Counted from the first letter of the stretch, positions 24,415 to 35,991 are shown. The stretch: 64,000 nt of DNA from Arbacia lixula (GCA_963669155.1 OZ022589.1:9195641-9259640); one strand, 5' to 3'. The notes: generated from the letters alone by a model not told the origin. Translations and numbers: made by a program.

Positions 24415-24567
24415 GACCTGAGCTCCTTTGCCATGCCGTTCCTGGAGCAGGAGGAGCCGTCTCCAGGCAGCTCCCGTGGAGGGAGCACCTCCTCGTCTCC
24501 AGGGGGCAGCATCACCAACATCGACAGTGCCCGCCGCTACACCTTCCCAAACAACGCTGCCAAGCCT
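24415..24567 (+). CDS. Internal exon A of an unrecognised Ser-rich protein
   Basis: A strong polypyrimidine tract and acceptor (cccacccag|GAC) precede a 51-codon open segment, which ends at a consensus donor (CCT|gtgagt). Both borders are phase 0. The peptide begins DLSSFAMPFLEQEEPSPGSS and continues Ser/Gly-rich, ending with DSARRYTFPNNAAKP. RRYTF resembles a basophilic-kinase site. Third-position GC is far higher than in the surrounding introns, which supports coding. The next exon in phase is 25258-25360. I do not recognise the family; it looks like a disordered regulatory region. Confidence 0.8.
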
Positions 24568-24669
24568 GTGAGTACACCATATCTTAACCCCTTCTTTGCC
24601 AGATTGTAGATACTGCCTCATAACAGGTTTGTGGAGTATATACTAGTGCTGTAATATGACAGTGATACA

Positions 24670-24800
24670 TGAAATGACTTAAAGACAGGGCGTCCCATAG
24701 GCACAAATTATGAAAGAGCAGTATACCCTAATAATGATGTGTGTTAAATCTGACAGTCAAAGCATCACAGACGTTTGCAGGAAAACTGCTTAAAGGGACA
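24670..24800 (-). repeat. Dispersed repeat family C, inverted fragment
   Basis: Lies in the intron after exon A. Carries 'aagacagggcgtcccatagg' and a 'tgacagtcaaagcatcacag' block matching the family C 3' half. Confidence 0.6.
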
Positions 24801-24949
24801 GTCCACCCTGAAGTCAAGTTGGTTTTAATACAAGCAGAACCATGAAAAAAAAAACATATTGCAAATCTGTCAAAGGATAAGAAAGACATAATTTTTTAAT
24901 TTTGTGACGTTCCGTACGAAAGCCTCTCCCATGTATGTTGTATAATACA

Positions 24950-25184
24950 TACACTACAGCTCAAAGGAATCGGCAAGGGTAAAGGGAAAGGGAAGAAAGG
25001 GAAGGAGCCTCAGTTTTAAACCGTGGTATGTTTTGTCCAGTTCCGCATTAAACATGATCCTTTTTAAGCTAAAGCATTGTGTTTCATGCTGAACTGGAAA
25101 AAATATACCGCGGTTTAAAACGGCGGCTTGTTCCCTTTCTTCCCTATCCCTTTACCCTTGCCAATTCCTTTAAGCTGTAGTGTA
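24950..25184. mobile_element. Foldback MITE family D, copy 2
   Basis: Starts 'tacactacagctcaaaggaa' and ends with the inverted 'ttcctttaagctgtagtgta'. The arms have the same purine tracts and 'gttttaaaccg' blocks as 7093-7325. It sits in the intron between exons A and B. Confidence 0.85.
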
Positions 25185-25257
25185 CATTGGTATAATACCC
25201 CTCCTGTGTGAATAATACAGCCTGACATGTGCTTGTTTTTATCTTCATGTGATGCAG

Positions 25258-25360
25258 GGTAAGAGGAGATGGCACAGCGGCCCGTCCACATCCACGACTA
25301 GTAGTCAGACGTCACCAGTGCCTGGCAAGATCCTCTACAGTACCTCGCAAGCAAGATCAG
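25258..25360 (+). CDS. Internal exon B of the same gene
   Basis: Acceptor gatgcag|GGT, 34 codons plus one base, donor TCAG|gtaact (phase 1). The peptide runs GKRRWHSGPSTSTTSSQTSP then VPGKILYSTSQARS. RRWHSGP is another basophilic, 14-3-3-like motif. Phase 0 in fits exon A and phase 1 out fits exon C at 29514. The protein family is unknown. Confidence 0.8.
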
Positions 25361-25494
25361 GTAACTCACCAAGCTTACAGTGGAGATCATTGTGATGTTT
25401 AACCCTCACAATACCGGGCCTTGAAAACCCAATTGGCATATTACATATCTTTATGCCAATGATAATGAGAGAGTTGACCCTTGCATTTCCAGGG

Positions 25495-25671
25495 GGGTGT
25501 TTCACCAAGCTGTTTGTAAGTTACAAACGACTTTACGAACGACTGGTGATCCCTTCTTGTGCTAAATCAGATTCTCAATGAATAAAGTGTGGTATCACAT
25601 TTAGCACAGGAAGGGATCACCAGTCGTGTGTAAAGTCGTTCGTAACTTACGAACAGCTTGGTGAAACAACC
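25495..25671. mobile_element. Foldback MITE family E, copy 2
   Basis: 'gggtgtttcaccaagctgtt' at the left and its inverse 'cagcttggtgaaacaa' at the right, with the same interior as 20153-20331. Intronic. Confidence 0.9.
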
Positions 25672-27471
25672 TATAGGTCTTGGAAACCCCATTGGCTTAA
25701 TAATCATCTTCATGCCATTGATAATGAGAGAGTTAAAGGAGTTCAGATTGATAAAAACGTAAAAGTAAGGGAAACAGTATAGTCAGAGTGTGAGTACCAA
25801 ACAAATTCAAGTTGTTCAGTGTTTAGGTTTGCAAGCTATGAAATTTGTATCTATGCCTTGGAGTGCAATATGTGATTGATTTTCATTTTTTTTTTCTGAG
25901 CCCATTCTTTACTGAGCTCACATATATGCGGGCTGCTTATAACCAACACAGATTCAAAGCAGCATGACGCCCACATAATCTGCTGTTTAGATATTAGACA
26001 ACAGGCTATGAATTCACTATATATTCCTTACAGGGCATAACTAAATCACATACCTTTGGTTAATGCAGTTCCATGGCAAATGTCCCGCAGCCTGAAAGCA
26101 AGACTATCCATGGAGAGAGCAGGGGGAGAGTGCTGCAGTGTGGAGGTTTTGTTTTTGTCATACCCTGGGAACATGTGTAACCTGAGCCTGTTCTGTTGAC
26201 ACTGTTCAGTATGTAGATGTAGAGGGCAGCAGACATGAATCACAGAAATACACAGATTGACTATGGGATATGAGGACAAGTCAGTGGTGTTATTTTGGTG
26301 ATGCTTTTCAACAATACCTGGCGCATGAACTAGTATGTTGTGTATAATTGATGGCTCTGAGTTATTACCATGCTTCCACAGAGAGGTGGTCTGTGACAAA
26401 TGTGGTCATTCATCCATCTATCTGTGTGTCCAGGTCTCATTAATGCAGTAATTCAAGAAATGATTGATGTGATTTTGTTTAAGTTGCTACAGTCACATTG
26501 ATGTATTACCAAATTATTAATTGAATTGATTTAGGGGTCAGATTTGGGGGTTAAAGGTGAAATGTCATCAGTCAAGTTCTAATTCCAAGCTTGAATTGTT
26601 TACACAATAACTCAAGAAATATTTTACCAAAATTCACCAACTTGTTTCAACAACAAAACACAACAGGAATTTCTTATGGCAGTTGTGTGTTATTGACAAA
26701 GATCAAAGTCAAGTAGGAATTATTCTATGCCATGAAAATGATTATGTTACTAGAAAATGGGCAATATGAAGTTTCTGTGCAGAAGGGCCGAGACATCCAA
26801 CATACAAGTAGGCTGCACACAGTCAAATTTCTCCAGTTTAATCGTTTTTATAACCCTGTAAGTTTCAGGCAAATACCATGGAACATGGAAACGAACCATG
26901 GGCATGGACATGGAACCATGGAAATGGAAACGGATGGCACAAGATAGATCAAGATGGAAAAATGATGAGGAGGCCTTCCTTCAGCAGTGGAGAGAAATAG
27001 GCTAAATAGAAATAGAAAATAGAAAGTTCCAGGCAAATACCGCTCAATGCGATTTGTGTGCATCAACTGTGCCACGTCAGGTAAAGAGTTTAAGGTGTCT
27101 GTTCAGCACTTTTGAATGGAATAACCCAGGAAGCGCCTGCTGTTAAAATGTCATTGCCGCTGTCACTGCTCATGTCAAATCAAGGCACCGGATCTAAATC
27201 ATCGAGTCAGATAACCTGTTGGCATATGATCTACTTCCTCTTTCACCTATAGATCCAGTCCAGGCTGTACATGGTGTAAGCAGTAAATCCTACATGAATG
27301 TGTTTATTGTACAAGGACCATAAATATGCCTTTTTGATTGAAGATTTTACACATTTTGCACAGGTAAAAATATTGATTTGTTTTTCATGCATCACATGTC
27401 CTTTTTTTAATTGGGACAGAATTATTTCTTAGGAAAAAGGTCAGTTACCCTCTCTGTGGCCTGTCTGACTG
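25672..27471. other. Intron-like stretch without recognised features
   Basis: No exon with paired splice sites and codon bias was recognised. A small catgga-type tandem repeat lies at about 26888-26935. Confidence 0.6.
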
Positions 27472-27482
27472 CCGTTCTAATT

Positions 27483-27845
27483 CATCATCATCATCATGGT
27501 CGACCACGGTCGAAAACATTGTTGGCGATGGTCCTCCACTGATCCCTGTCGACCATTATTTGTCCCAGTTCATCAAGGTTAAGTCCTGTATCTCTGGTGA
27601 TCCGGTTTATGTAGTTAGTAGCCGGTCTTCCACGGCCCCGTTTTCCTTGTGTTGGTGCCCACAGTACAAGTTTTGAGACTGGTTCATGAGCACTTCTGTA
27701 GCAGTGCCCGGCAAATTTGAGTCGTCTCTTCTGAAGTATTTGAGAGATTCTTGGTGTGTCTCCATAGATCGCTTGAAGTGTTGGGTGTTCTTTCCAATTA
27801 ATATCTAATACTGTCCTAAGCATGCGTGTATAGCATCCGTCAAGC
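27483..27845 (-). mobile_element. 5'-truncated LINE insertion, reverse-transcriptase C-terminal tail
   Basis: The minus strand encodes about 109 residues of the region that follows the reverse transcriptase in many LINEs: MLRTVLDINWKEHPTLQAIY, then RRLKFAGHCYRS, KLVLWAPTQGKRGRGRPATN and a final 'DRDQW' block. The 3' end is a (ATG)n tail next to the stop. An 11-base direct repeat, ccgttctaatt, lies at 27472-27482 and 27846-27856, giving exact borders of a 363-base insertion. The fragment is open, so it is probably fairly young. The clade (RTE-like or related) is not certain. Confidence 0.85.
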
Positions 27846-28835
27846 CCGTTCTAATTGGAAATGTATTTATTGTGGGAAAATGCCCATAATGCCACATTAA
27901 GAGTAATTGATATATTCTGACAAGAGGCCTTAATATTCATTGCTGCTTTTAGGCCCACCTTGAAGCAGAAGGAGCCATGCAATTGATTTTCTTCTGGGTA
28001 CTGTTGCATTACCCAAACAAAGTTGACCTACCTGCTGTCCGCTATCAATAGCAATCATTGATTGGCAACAAAGGCAAATGAGGATGATGTCTTGTGCACA
28101 CTGACCACTTAATCAATGGTATACCGTACTGTTGTTGTACGGTTGTACTGTATTGTTAACAAGTACGGTAGCATGCATATGGGCATGTACAGTACTTTAG
28201 AGGCTGCGATGTGAGCTTTAAGCAGGCATAGTTGGAGCCACATTTGTTTATGTTTGTTTTGACTTGGGTGTCATCTTCTTTGCCCATTGGGATGTAGATG
28301 AACTAAACATTGGTTGAGACTGGAGTAAAGCAGGCAGGTTCGTAGTACGCTGATGTATGTGAAGGGTATTGGAAGTGATTTGTGTATTCATCGGTATGAG
28401 CATTGCACTTGTACATTTGGAAGTCGGTTGGATGTTGCTGGGATCACTTGATCAGTTAAATGCTAAATACTTATCCGTTGCGGATACAAGTCAAGCTACA
28501 TTTTGTGCCTTGTGTAGACTAGGCTCTAGATAGATTGTTGGATTGTGCCATCGAAGGAGAAGTCGCACTCATTTTTGTACTGCTCTAGTGCTTTTTGTAG
28601 GCTTCAGGTTGATTAAACTTGCCTGGTGCCTAGTTAATTCTCTATTTGTACGTGGAAAAGACCTCCGCATACGGATACTGCAGGCACTTTATAGCTCTCT
28701 GTTCTCTCCTTGAAATTTTGGCTTTGAGCGCATCCCATCAACAAGCATTTATGCCTGTTACGGAAAGAGTTTAACTTTAATTGAAAGTAACTAATCTCTT
28801 CTAACTACTACTCTCTTCACTTTCCTCTCTATTTT

Positions 28836-29513
28836 CTCCTTGTCGTTCGGTCTTTGGGTGTGTCTGCTTCTTACATAATTGGCCTACAGCAGCTCAGAAT
28901 TCAGGAGTACAACTAGGAGCCTGAGATACTGCTCTGAACAGTTTTCTCCTCCTTTAAATCTCCTTGAAAGTAACTACTCTCCATCTCTCTCTCTTCTCCT
29001 TCTCCTTCTCTCCTTGTAGTTGCTTCTGTGGGTGCATCTGCTTCTTACGTGGGTGGCCTACAGCAGCTCAGAATCCAGGAGTACAACTAGGAGCCTGAGA
29101 TACTGCTCTGAACTGTTTTCTCCTCCTTTAAATCTCCTTGAAAGTAACTACTCTCTCTCTCTCTCTTCTCCTCCTCTTCTCCTTGTTGTTGGGTCTCCAG
29201 GTGCATCAGGTTACGTGGCTGGCCTACAGCAGCTCAGAATTCAGGAGTATAACCGCAAGCAAGAAATGCTGCTGTGATTAGATTTCTCCTTCTTTAAATC
29301 TCCTTGAAAGTATACTCTTTCTCTCTTTCCTCCTCTCTTTTTTTCGTATAGTTGGTTCTCCGAGTGCGTCTGCTTCTTACGTGGGTGGCCTGCAACAGCT
29401 CAGAATTCAGGAGTACAACTAGGAGCCTAATATACTTTTCTGAATAGATTTCTCCTTCTTTAAATCTCGTTGAAAGTTACTACCCTCTCCGTCTTCTCAT
29501 TCTCGCCTTGTAG
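28836..29513 (+). repeat. Tandem array of four decayed copies of exon C with flanking intron
   Basis: Units of 174, 169, 163 and 162 bases precede the intact exon at 29514. Each includes a pyrimidine tract, an acceptor position and a coding segment for SYVGGLQQLRIQEYN or close to it. Would-be exon starts are 28846, 29020, 29201 and 29352. Acceptors look intact at 29020 and 29352, lost at 28846, and replaced by a new AG at 29201. In the phase set by exon B, copies 1, 2 and 4 stop at TAG (28914, 29088, 29420) straight after EYN, and copy 3 reads on to TGA at 29275. Use of any copy would truncate the protein or trigger decay. Confidence 0.85.
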
Positions 29514-29668
29514 TTGGGTCTCCGAGTGCGTCTGCTTCTTACGTGGGTGGCCTGCAACAGCTCAGGATTCAGGACTACAACCGGGAGCCAGAGAGGCGGC
29601 TGCCCCGCCGCGTCCTGGCCAGACAGTTCTCAGACCAAGGGGAGCCAAACGTCGTGCCCTTCCACCCG
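29514..29668 (+). CDS. Internal exon C, intact member of the duplicated-exon array
   Basis: Acceptor ccttgtag|TT, two bases plus 51 codons, consensus donor CCG|gtaagt. With the base left over from exon B it encodes VGSPSASASYVGGLQQLRIQ, then DYNREPERRLPRRVLARQFS, DQGEPNVVPFHP. LARQFSD is a third basophilic-kinase-like site. The peptide is helical and basic in its second half. It ends in phase 0 and the gene must continue, but no further plus-strand exon was found before the gap at 35792. Function unknown. Confidence 0.8.
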
Positions 29669-30269
29669 GTAAGTCCCTTGCACTTCCTCATCAATGACAT
29701 AAGCAGTGTATTCTCAGCCACAATTGATATTGCACAGATGTTGCCAATTGAACGAGTTGTCAAACTTTGAAGCGAAAGTCTACTTTGACGTCAAGTTGGT
29801 TTTGATGAACGCAAAAACATGAAAGAGACACAAGTGAAGGCTTGACAATTTTTTTTTCATAAGGGTAAGAAAGTTATGATGATTTTAAGTTAAAAATTTT
29901 GTGACATCATGTATAAGATGCTCTCCCATATGTAGGTTACTAATTTTTTTGAAATTGTCAATTTTTGCAGAAGGATACCATTGTACATGTGCATTTAATT
30001 TTCATTAGATGCATGTTCTTGCACACATACATGTACCTCTATGAAAAAGATTTATTCCTTCATCAAAAACAGATAAAGAGCTATTTATCGATTCATACAG
30101 GACACAACAAGTGGGAAAACAAGTCACAGGTGAAGTTTAGACAACATTTAGACAAGTAATGAAGAAGTCAGGGAGATTGAAGTTTGACTCCCTGTGAAAT
30201 CAGTGACACATGTGCAATGCCAATGCGAGCTGAGAATACATTGCAACCACAGGATCAATGGTCAACTTA

Positions 30270-30703
30270 GGCCGGGTTTATCAACTTTTCAGAAATTTAA
30301 TCGCGTTTCCAAAGGCCTTTACGAACGCATTTCCAAACGCGTTTAAAAAAACGGTGCGTTTATCAACTCGATCGCCTTAGTCGAAAACCGGCCTTGTCAC
30401 TGCGCAGCTCTACTGCGCCGTTACGCGTGCACTGTAGTACAATAGTGTGCGATCAATGTGTTTATGGAAACATGTGGTTTAAAGTCGTTTCAAAACAGCT
30501 TTGCATTTATCTCGCTTCTTTAAACACGTTTCTGGTTTAAAGGCGTTTAGGATCGCACAAATTTGCGTGTTTCGAAACAATTTTCCGAGCCCCATAATGA
30601 AAACAGCTTTGCGTTTATCAACTCCCTGAAACGCGTTTAAAAAAAATGAAATGCGTTTGGAAAACTTAATTCTACCAAAAAAAAAGAGTTGATAAACACG
30701 CCC
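30270..30703. mobile_element. PIF/Harbinger-like MITE (434 bases)
   Basis: Terminal inverted repeats ggccgggtttatcaact and (inverted) gggcgtgtttatcaact are flanked by TTA on both sides (30267-30269, 30704-30706). A 3-base TTA duplication with GGGC-type ends is characteristic of PIF/Harbinger. The interior is AT- and 'gcgttt'-rich with no ORF. Confidence 0.75.
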
Positions 30704-30889
30704 TTAGAGCAGTAATCAAGACACATTAACCTGCTATCAGTGGAAGAATAAGCCCTACCCCCACCCCCATTTTCATCCAATGGTGTTGCCTATTACTGCT
30801 GATGTTAGGGTGTTGCTGTGTAATAAATGTATTAATGTATGGTGTGGTGATACTCTGTATGCTGACTGTTTTGAAGTTAAATGTTCGTG

Positions 30890-31215
30890 TTGCTGATGAG
30901 GGTGCAAAAAGTGATGGTTACTGGTATAAGAGTGCAATGTAGATTTCATTGAGAAGGGTGCAAGACGTAATGATTAGGGGTTTAAGAATGCAATGTTGAT
31001 TTCATTAATGAGCGTGTAAGAAATGGTGATTACCGGTTTAAGAATGCAATGTTGAAGTAATTTATGAGGGTGCGAGATGTGATGATTATAAGTATAAGAA
31101 TGCAATGTTCATTTCAATGATAGCGGTGCAAAATGTGATGATTAACGGTATAAGAGGCGCAATGTTGATCTCACTTGAAAGGGTGTGAGATGTGATGGTT
31201 TCTGGTATAAGATTG
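30890..31215. repeat. Degenerate minisatellite, unit about 58-60 bases, 5-6 copies
   Basis: Each unit has a gagggtgcaagatgtgatga-like start, then a 'ggtataagaatgcaatgttg'-like block and 'atttcattga'. Units differ by 15-25% by eye. Confidence 0.8.
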
Positions 31216-32356
31216 ACTTAGTTTCTGATATGGAAAAGTTAGATTTTATATGTAGGCGAAAATGATAGACCTTGTGAGTCGTAACTTGTACAACAGAATG
31301 GTTGTTTATTTATGAGTAAAAGTGTTCAGGGCATAAGAGTGACTTGTTTAAAGCAATGAATGCTTCAGATTGTGTGTATTATTAAGAATAATACTTTGTG
31401 AGTGATATTTTGTGAATGAGCAATAAAGTATTTAACATCAAGTTGCTGTGATTTTAGCCTTCTTTACAATTCGGATTAGGGTACATTAAGTTCAGAGGAT
31501 TGTTCTCATCTTGATTGTGTGAGTCTCTAAAATATAATTATGAGCTGTTAGCATTGTGTAAGGTTTCCCCCATTGGCATCATGTTGAAGAAAAATATGTT
31601 TGGTCATCATTTAAACTGGAAGGGATAAAGAGATAAATTGCAAGTTAATTTTTGAGAAGAAAGGGGAACCAATGTGCTGGTTGCAAAGATAAGTAATAAA
31701 CTGAATATCACCCTGTACTGAAATAGTAATGAAGTCTGGTTATATTTTTTTGGGTGTAATTTCTGTACCTGATCCATTGGTTTTTGCAATGTTGAAGTGT
31801 GCCCTCTACAGTTAAAAGGAAGCAGACACTATTGGAGCAACACTAAGTCAGGACTATCTCTTTGATATTATCTTCAATGCTGGTAGTGTAATTTGATTTT
31901 GTATAAAAAGCATGAACATGCATATACACAGTAATAACTGTCTATAGAAAACATATCTACATTTCTATCAGTTTGTAATTCCACCTATCAATCTGGTTAT
32001 TTATTTTTGCGATTTGTACTTCTTTTTATTTGTGTTTACCCATAAGGGTACATTATCTCTCATTCCTGCGATCCACACATAATTAATAATTAATTCATTT
32101 TTTCTAATTAATCTTTATTGGTGATATATTGAATTACATGTAATGTGGTAATCTGAGAGGAACCTTCCCTGCATCGTCCCGCTCACAGACATGAGTGTGG
32201 CCATTTGTATCCCTAAAAAATACCCAGGACCTGTCAACATATCTGCTCAGCACTTCCGGTAATATTGATTGCAATCAGTAGGCTTCACAACTACCATAGG
32301 ATTTTGGGAAAGTCCCTTTGGGTACCAAAGATGACATCATCATTGAAAAAAACATT
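31216..32356. other. AT-rich stretch without recognised features
   Basis: No exon or repeat copy identified. The ORF at 31607-31789 has no support. Confidence 0.55.
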
Positions 32357-32660
32357 CAGTTGGCAGCAAAATTATTCAACCCCCCTCTCATTTTTGACAT
32401 TCTGTCATAATGGATAACGTTGCAACAGCAGATTGCTACTTAACCATTAAGATAGCTAGCAGACAGTTAATTATTGATGAATACCGAAGAAAAAAAAAAT
32501 CAAATTTTACTTCATAGTTCATCTGAATTTGCAATTTGTCTCCCCAAATTAAGTGTCTGCTAATTATCTTAATGGTCTAGTAGCAATCTGCTGTTGTAAT
32601 GTTATTCATTATGACAGAATGTCAAAAATGAGAGGGGTTGAATAATTTTGCTGCCAATTG
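32357..32660. mobile_element. Tc1/mariner-like MITE with long inverted repeats (304 bases)
   Basis: The left arm starts cagttggcagcaaaattatt, and the right arm, inverted, starts caattggcagcaaaattatt. The arms pair over about 100 bases, including 'ttttgacattctgtcataat' and 'gcagattgctact'. The centre holds an A-run near 32490. No ORF. Confidence 0.85.
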
Positions 32661-32805
32661 TAAAATAATCTGTGAACAATTTTTTTTTTGACATAAGTGT
32701 TAAGTGAGGTAATTGCTGCACCAGAGTAGTGCAATGGTTGAGCAAAGCACAGAAAGGTCACTGGTTAGATTTATGGGGACTCTATGAATTCCCACAAGCA
32801 CCTCA

Positions 32806-34193
32806 CAGGGCTCTACAAACCCACTTGCCCGATTGCCCGGGGCAAGTGAAAATGACGCCCGGGCAAGCATTTCTCAAAGATACTTGCCCATCCGGGCAAG
32901 TGGTTATTTTTCACCAAAAAATATGAAAATAACATTGTTCTTACGCATATGCGAGAAAATTAATGTGAATGTGTCTCATATCATGTCAAACCAGGCAAAC
33001 ACAGCCGAAATTGGGAGTGAGATCACTGAGATTTTGTCATGAAAATTCATCTGAAACTCTGTTCCGTGGACACTGCCATCTTGAACTGAAAAATAAATGC
33101 TGCGCATATGAGCGATACCCGCATTATCAGAGCACTGGCTTGCGATCGCGAATGCGCGCATGCGCGATGTGAAATTTTTCGTAACAGCTGTCTTTATTTG
33201 TGTGTCTCGCACCCACATACCGTATTTACGTGTATTACTACATATGGGACTGTAATGTGAAAACGTGTGTAAGCGATTGTTGTATGAGTTCAGCACATAT
33301 ACCTGCCGTGGAGCAGCAATGATTTAATTGATTTGCCCATGATTTTGATCGCTACCAGTACACTTGAAACGGCAACATTAGCACATCTACCAAGAACCCT
33401 ACCCAGAAATATCGGGCTGATTACTCTAAGGTTTTCTGTATTGACAAGCTCGAAACTGGGAGATCATGCCGCTAGTTCATAACTAAGTGTATCCATGACA
33501 GCCTACGGCTATGCGGCTAGTCACGGGTAGCTAGCCGCCTAGCCGTCCCGGGGCTATAGTGTCTAAATGGACGTTAATGCAGACCTAGAAATCACTTTTT
33601 GGACGAATTCAACAGCAAAGAAGTTGTCTAGGGTTAGACATTTTACTTTTGAAATGTAACTGTTTATAATCCTGTCAGCGTGCTTACGAGTTACATGTAT
33701 TATGACAAGGTTTGCCACCTACAAATTACAATGCAATGTGGTGTAGTCAGTGTTATCAATATGTGTTTTTTAAATGCCTCTAGTCTTGTGAAAGTGTCCT
33801 ATACCTGCCTACATGTAGTGAGCAGAGTCTGCTCCCAACATGCCCAATTATTAAATTAAGGGAGGTCAGGCGTATGTGTGCTTCATTTCGAGTGAAAGCA
33901 AGAGTACTATAGTTAGGAGAGTCAGTGCTAAACATGATGGACTCGGATGATTAAAAACAAACACTAGTAACTTGTCAAACTCTGTGTAAATACCTATTGT
34001 TAAGTTCAGTTGTCCTGTAAAGTATGTTACAATTCGGCAGGATAAGGTATGCCGTTTCTGCAGAAGAATTAGTGAAAAACAAAGGTTATAATAAGAAAAA
34101 AAACGGGCAAGCAGTTTTTCCTCCAGGGCAAGCAAATATTTTTACCACTTGCCCGAAAGGGCAAGTGGTAAAATTTTTTTTTGTAGAGCCCTG
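32806..34193. mobile_element. hAT-like non-autonomous element (about 1.39 kb)
   Basis: The ends are inverted repeats beginning cagggctctacaaa, the CAGGG type common in hAT elements. The flanking cctca on both sides may be part of the target-site duplication; the usual hAT length is 8, so superfamily assignment is tentative. Both subterminal regions carry several palindrome-forming copies of acttgcccg/cgggcaagt, as expected of transposase-binding sites. The interior has no transposase-like ORF; the open frame at 32976-33296 (minus) is not recognisable. Confidence 0.75.
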
Positions 34194-34278
34194 CCTCACA
34201 TTTTGAGTAAATTGGCTGGTAGCCCTGGTATCAGGCTTTTAATGAAAAAGAAACTTCTTATTAAATACTTGACAATCA

Positions 34279-34375
34279 GGGGCCATATTCATGAAACTGT
34301 ACTAATCCTAGTTACTTGCTAAAATGCATTCAGCTAAATGCATTTAGGCTAGTAAGGTTTCATGAATATGGCCCC
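34279..34375. repeat. Small foldback element family H, copy 1
   Basis: Perfect outer inverted repeat 'ggggccatattcatgaaac' / 'gtttcatgaatatggcccc'-like, 97 bases long, with an internal 'aatgcattcagctaaatgca' palindrome. Second copy at 49604-49714. Confidence 0.85.
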
Positions 34376-34994
34376 AGATTTTCATGAGGCAAAGGTAAAT
34401 GGATTAGCTATTTGTGACAAAGATATGGCATCATGAATAAAAATCTATAGTGCATTTTCATAAATATTGTTGATATCTCATTTTTGACACATAATCTTAT
34501 GGGGAAATGATTACAGACGGGTGGCCATCAAATATGCAGTCTGCCCTAGATCTTAAGAGTGTACAGGCCTATTCTTTGTTCCCAGACCCACTTTTCTTTC
34601 CCCCCAAGAATATGTGTACTTGTACATGTATGACTAGTACAAAACAGCTGGAGGGAGTTGCATTGAAGTAAGATGAAGGCATTGTTAAAAGTAAAAACCA
34701 TCTTAGCATCAGTATGGAACGTATGACTACCCTAGCTGTGCAGACTGGTTGCTGACGATAAGCAGGAAAGTTATAGGAGGGAGAACATTGATGAATAAGA
34801 GAGTCTATTTAGCTAGACTAGCATGACGGACCTGTGCACAAACTGTGCTGGAGGCATTAACATTTCATAGCTGGCTTCTGCTGAAGATGAAGTGCTCATT
34901 CCATGGGCAAAAATCATAAAATCATTATGCAGTAGGACAAGGAGGCTTGTACATCAACATAAACTGATGCCTGAACGTCATGTGCATGTGGTGC

Positions 34995-35430
34995 TGTCAA
35001 CAATTTTAAAGACGGAACACCACGGAAAATGAAAGAATGTGCCTCCCAATATTTAGAAATGAAGACTGATTTTAAGCAGAATTATAGCAAATTGCAAGAT
35101 TTTGAGGAGATTTTGGATGGGACGTCCAAGTCCTCCCGGTTCTTGCAGCCTAGCGACCAGTGACCATTATTCGCTATGGTCAGCACCACAGGGTGTGCGT
35201 TTAACGCAGGCTATGCCCGCAGCCCAAATCATGGCTTGCTGACAGGGCAATACGATTATGAATATAGACTGTGTTTGATACATTTCAAATTTAAACAAGG
35301 GTAGTTTTGAATCACGTTTCCTGCCAAGGTTTGTGAAGCTAGGAATATAAGAAGTCATACATGGTATCGTTTGGGTGTACTGCCGATTCCTTCTGTGTCT
35401 CATGACTTTTGCAAATGGATTTCTCTGTCT
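34995..35430 (+). repeat. Dispersed repeat family C, longest copy
   Basis: Runs from 'ttttaaagacggaacaccac' to 'cttttgcaaatggatttctc'. It shares 'gggcaatacgattatgaat', 'gtttgtgaagcta' and 'tgtactgccgattcct' with 3015-3330, and the gcgtttaacgc segment with 5447-5665. Confidence 0.7.
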
Positions 35431-35791
35431 CCAAGTATTTTTGTGTTTATATATTGTATTATATTGTATATTACATATTTTGTATTGAGGTAATAATAAC
35501 CCAGATGGACATAGTATCTTGTGTACTTGGATGCCTCCAGCATGAAGTGGGCAGTGAGCTGACTACAGCTTTATTACAGAGGAGCTACATTATACAACAC
35601 AGTCCCTTTAGATATTCGCAGTGCTTCTACCATTCAATCTTTTAAAATGAAGCTTAAAAAACCCATCATAATCATTTACCCTCTTCCTTTGTTTAGGGTT
35701 GTATGTTTCTCTACCCTTATAAAACATATTGAAGATTAATGATAATTTTTTTATTAAAATTGAATTGTATTTCATTTGATGTATTACTAGG

Positions 35792-35991
35792 NNNNNNNNN
35801 NNNNNNNNNNNNNNNNNNNNNNNNNNNNNNNNNNNNNNNNNNNNNNNNNNNNNNNNNNNNNNNNNNNNNNNNNNNNNNNNNNNNNNNNNNNNNNNNNNNN
35901 NNNNNNNNNNNNNNNNNNNNNNNNNNNNNNNNNNNNNNNNNNNNNNNNNNNNNNNNNNNNNNNNNNNNNNNNNNNNNNNNNNNNNNNNNNN
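35792..35991. other. Assembly gap, 200 N
   Basis: Exactly 200 unknown bases, a likely placeholder size. Apparent ORFs that run through it are meaningless. True distance and content here are unknown. Confidence 0.99.

Noticed and set aside
32976-33296. 106-residue minus-strand ORF
   Set aside because: Interior of the hAT-like element; no transposase motifs.
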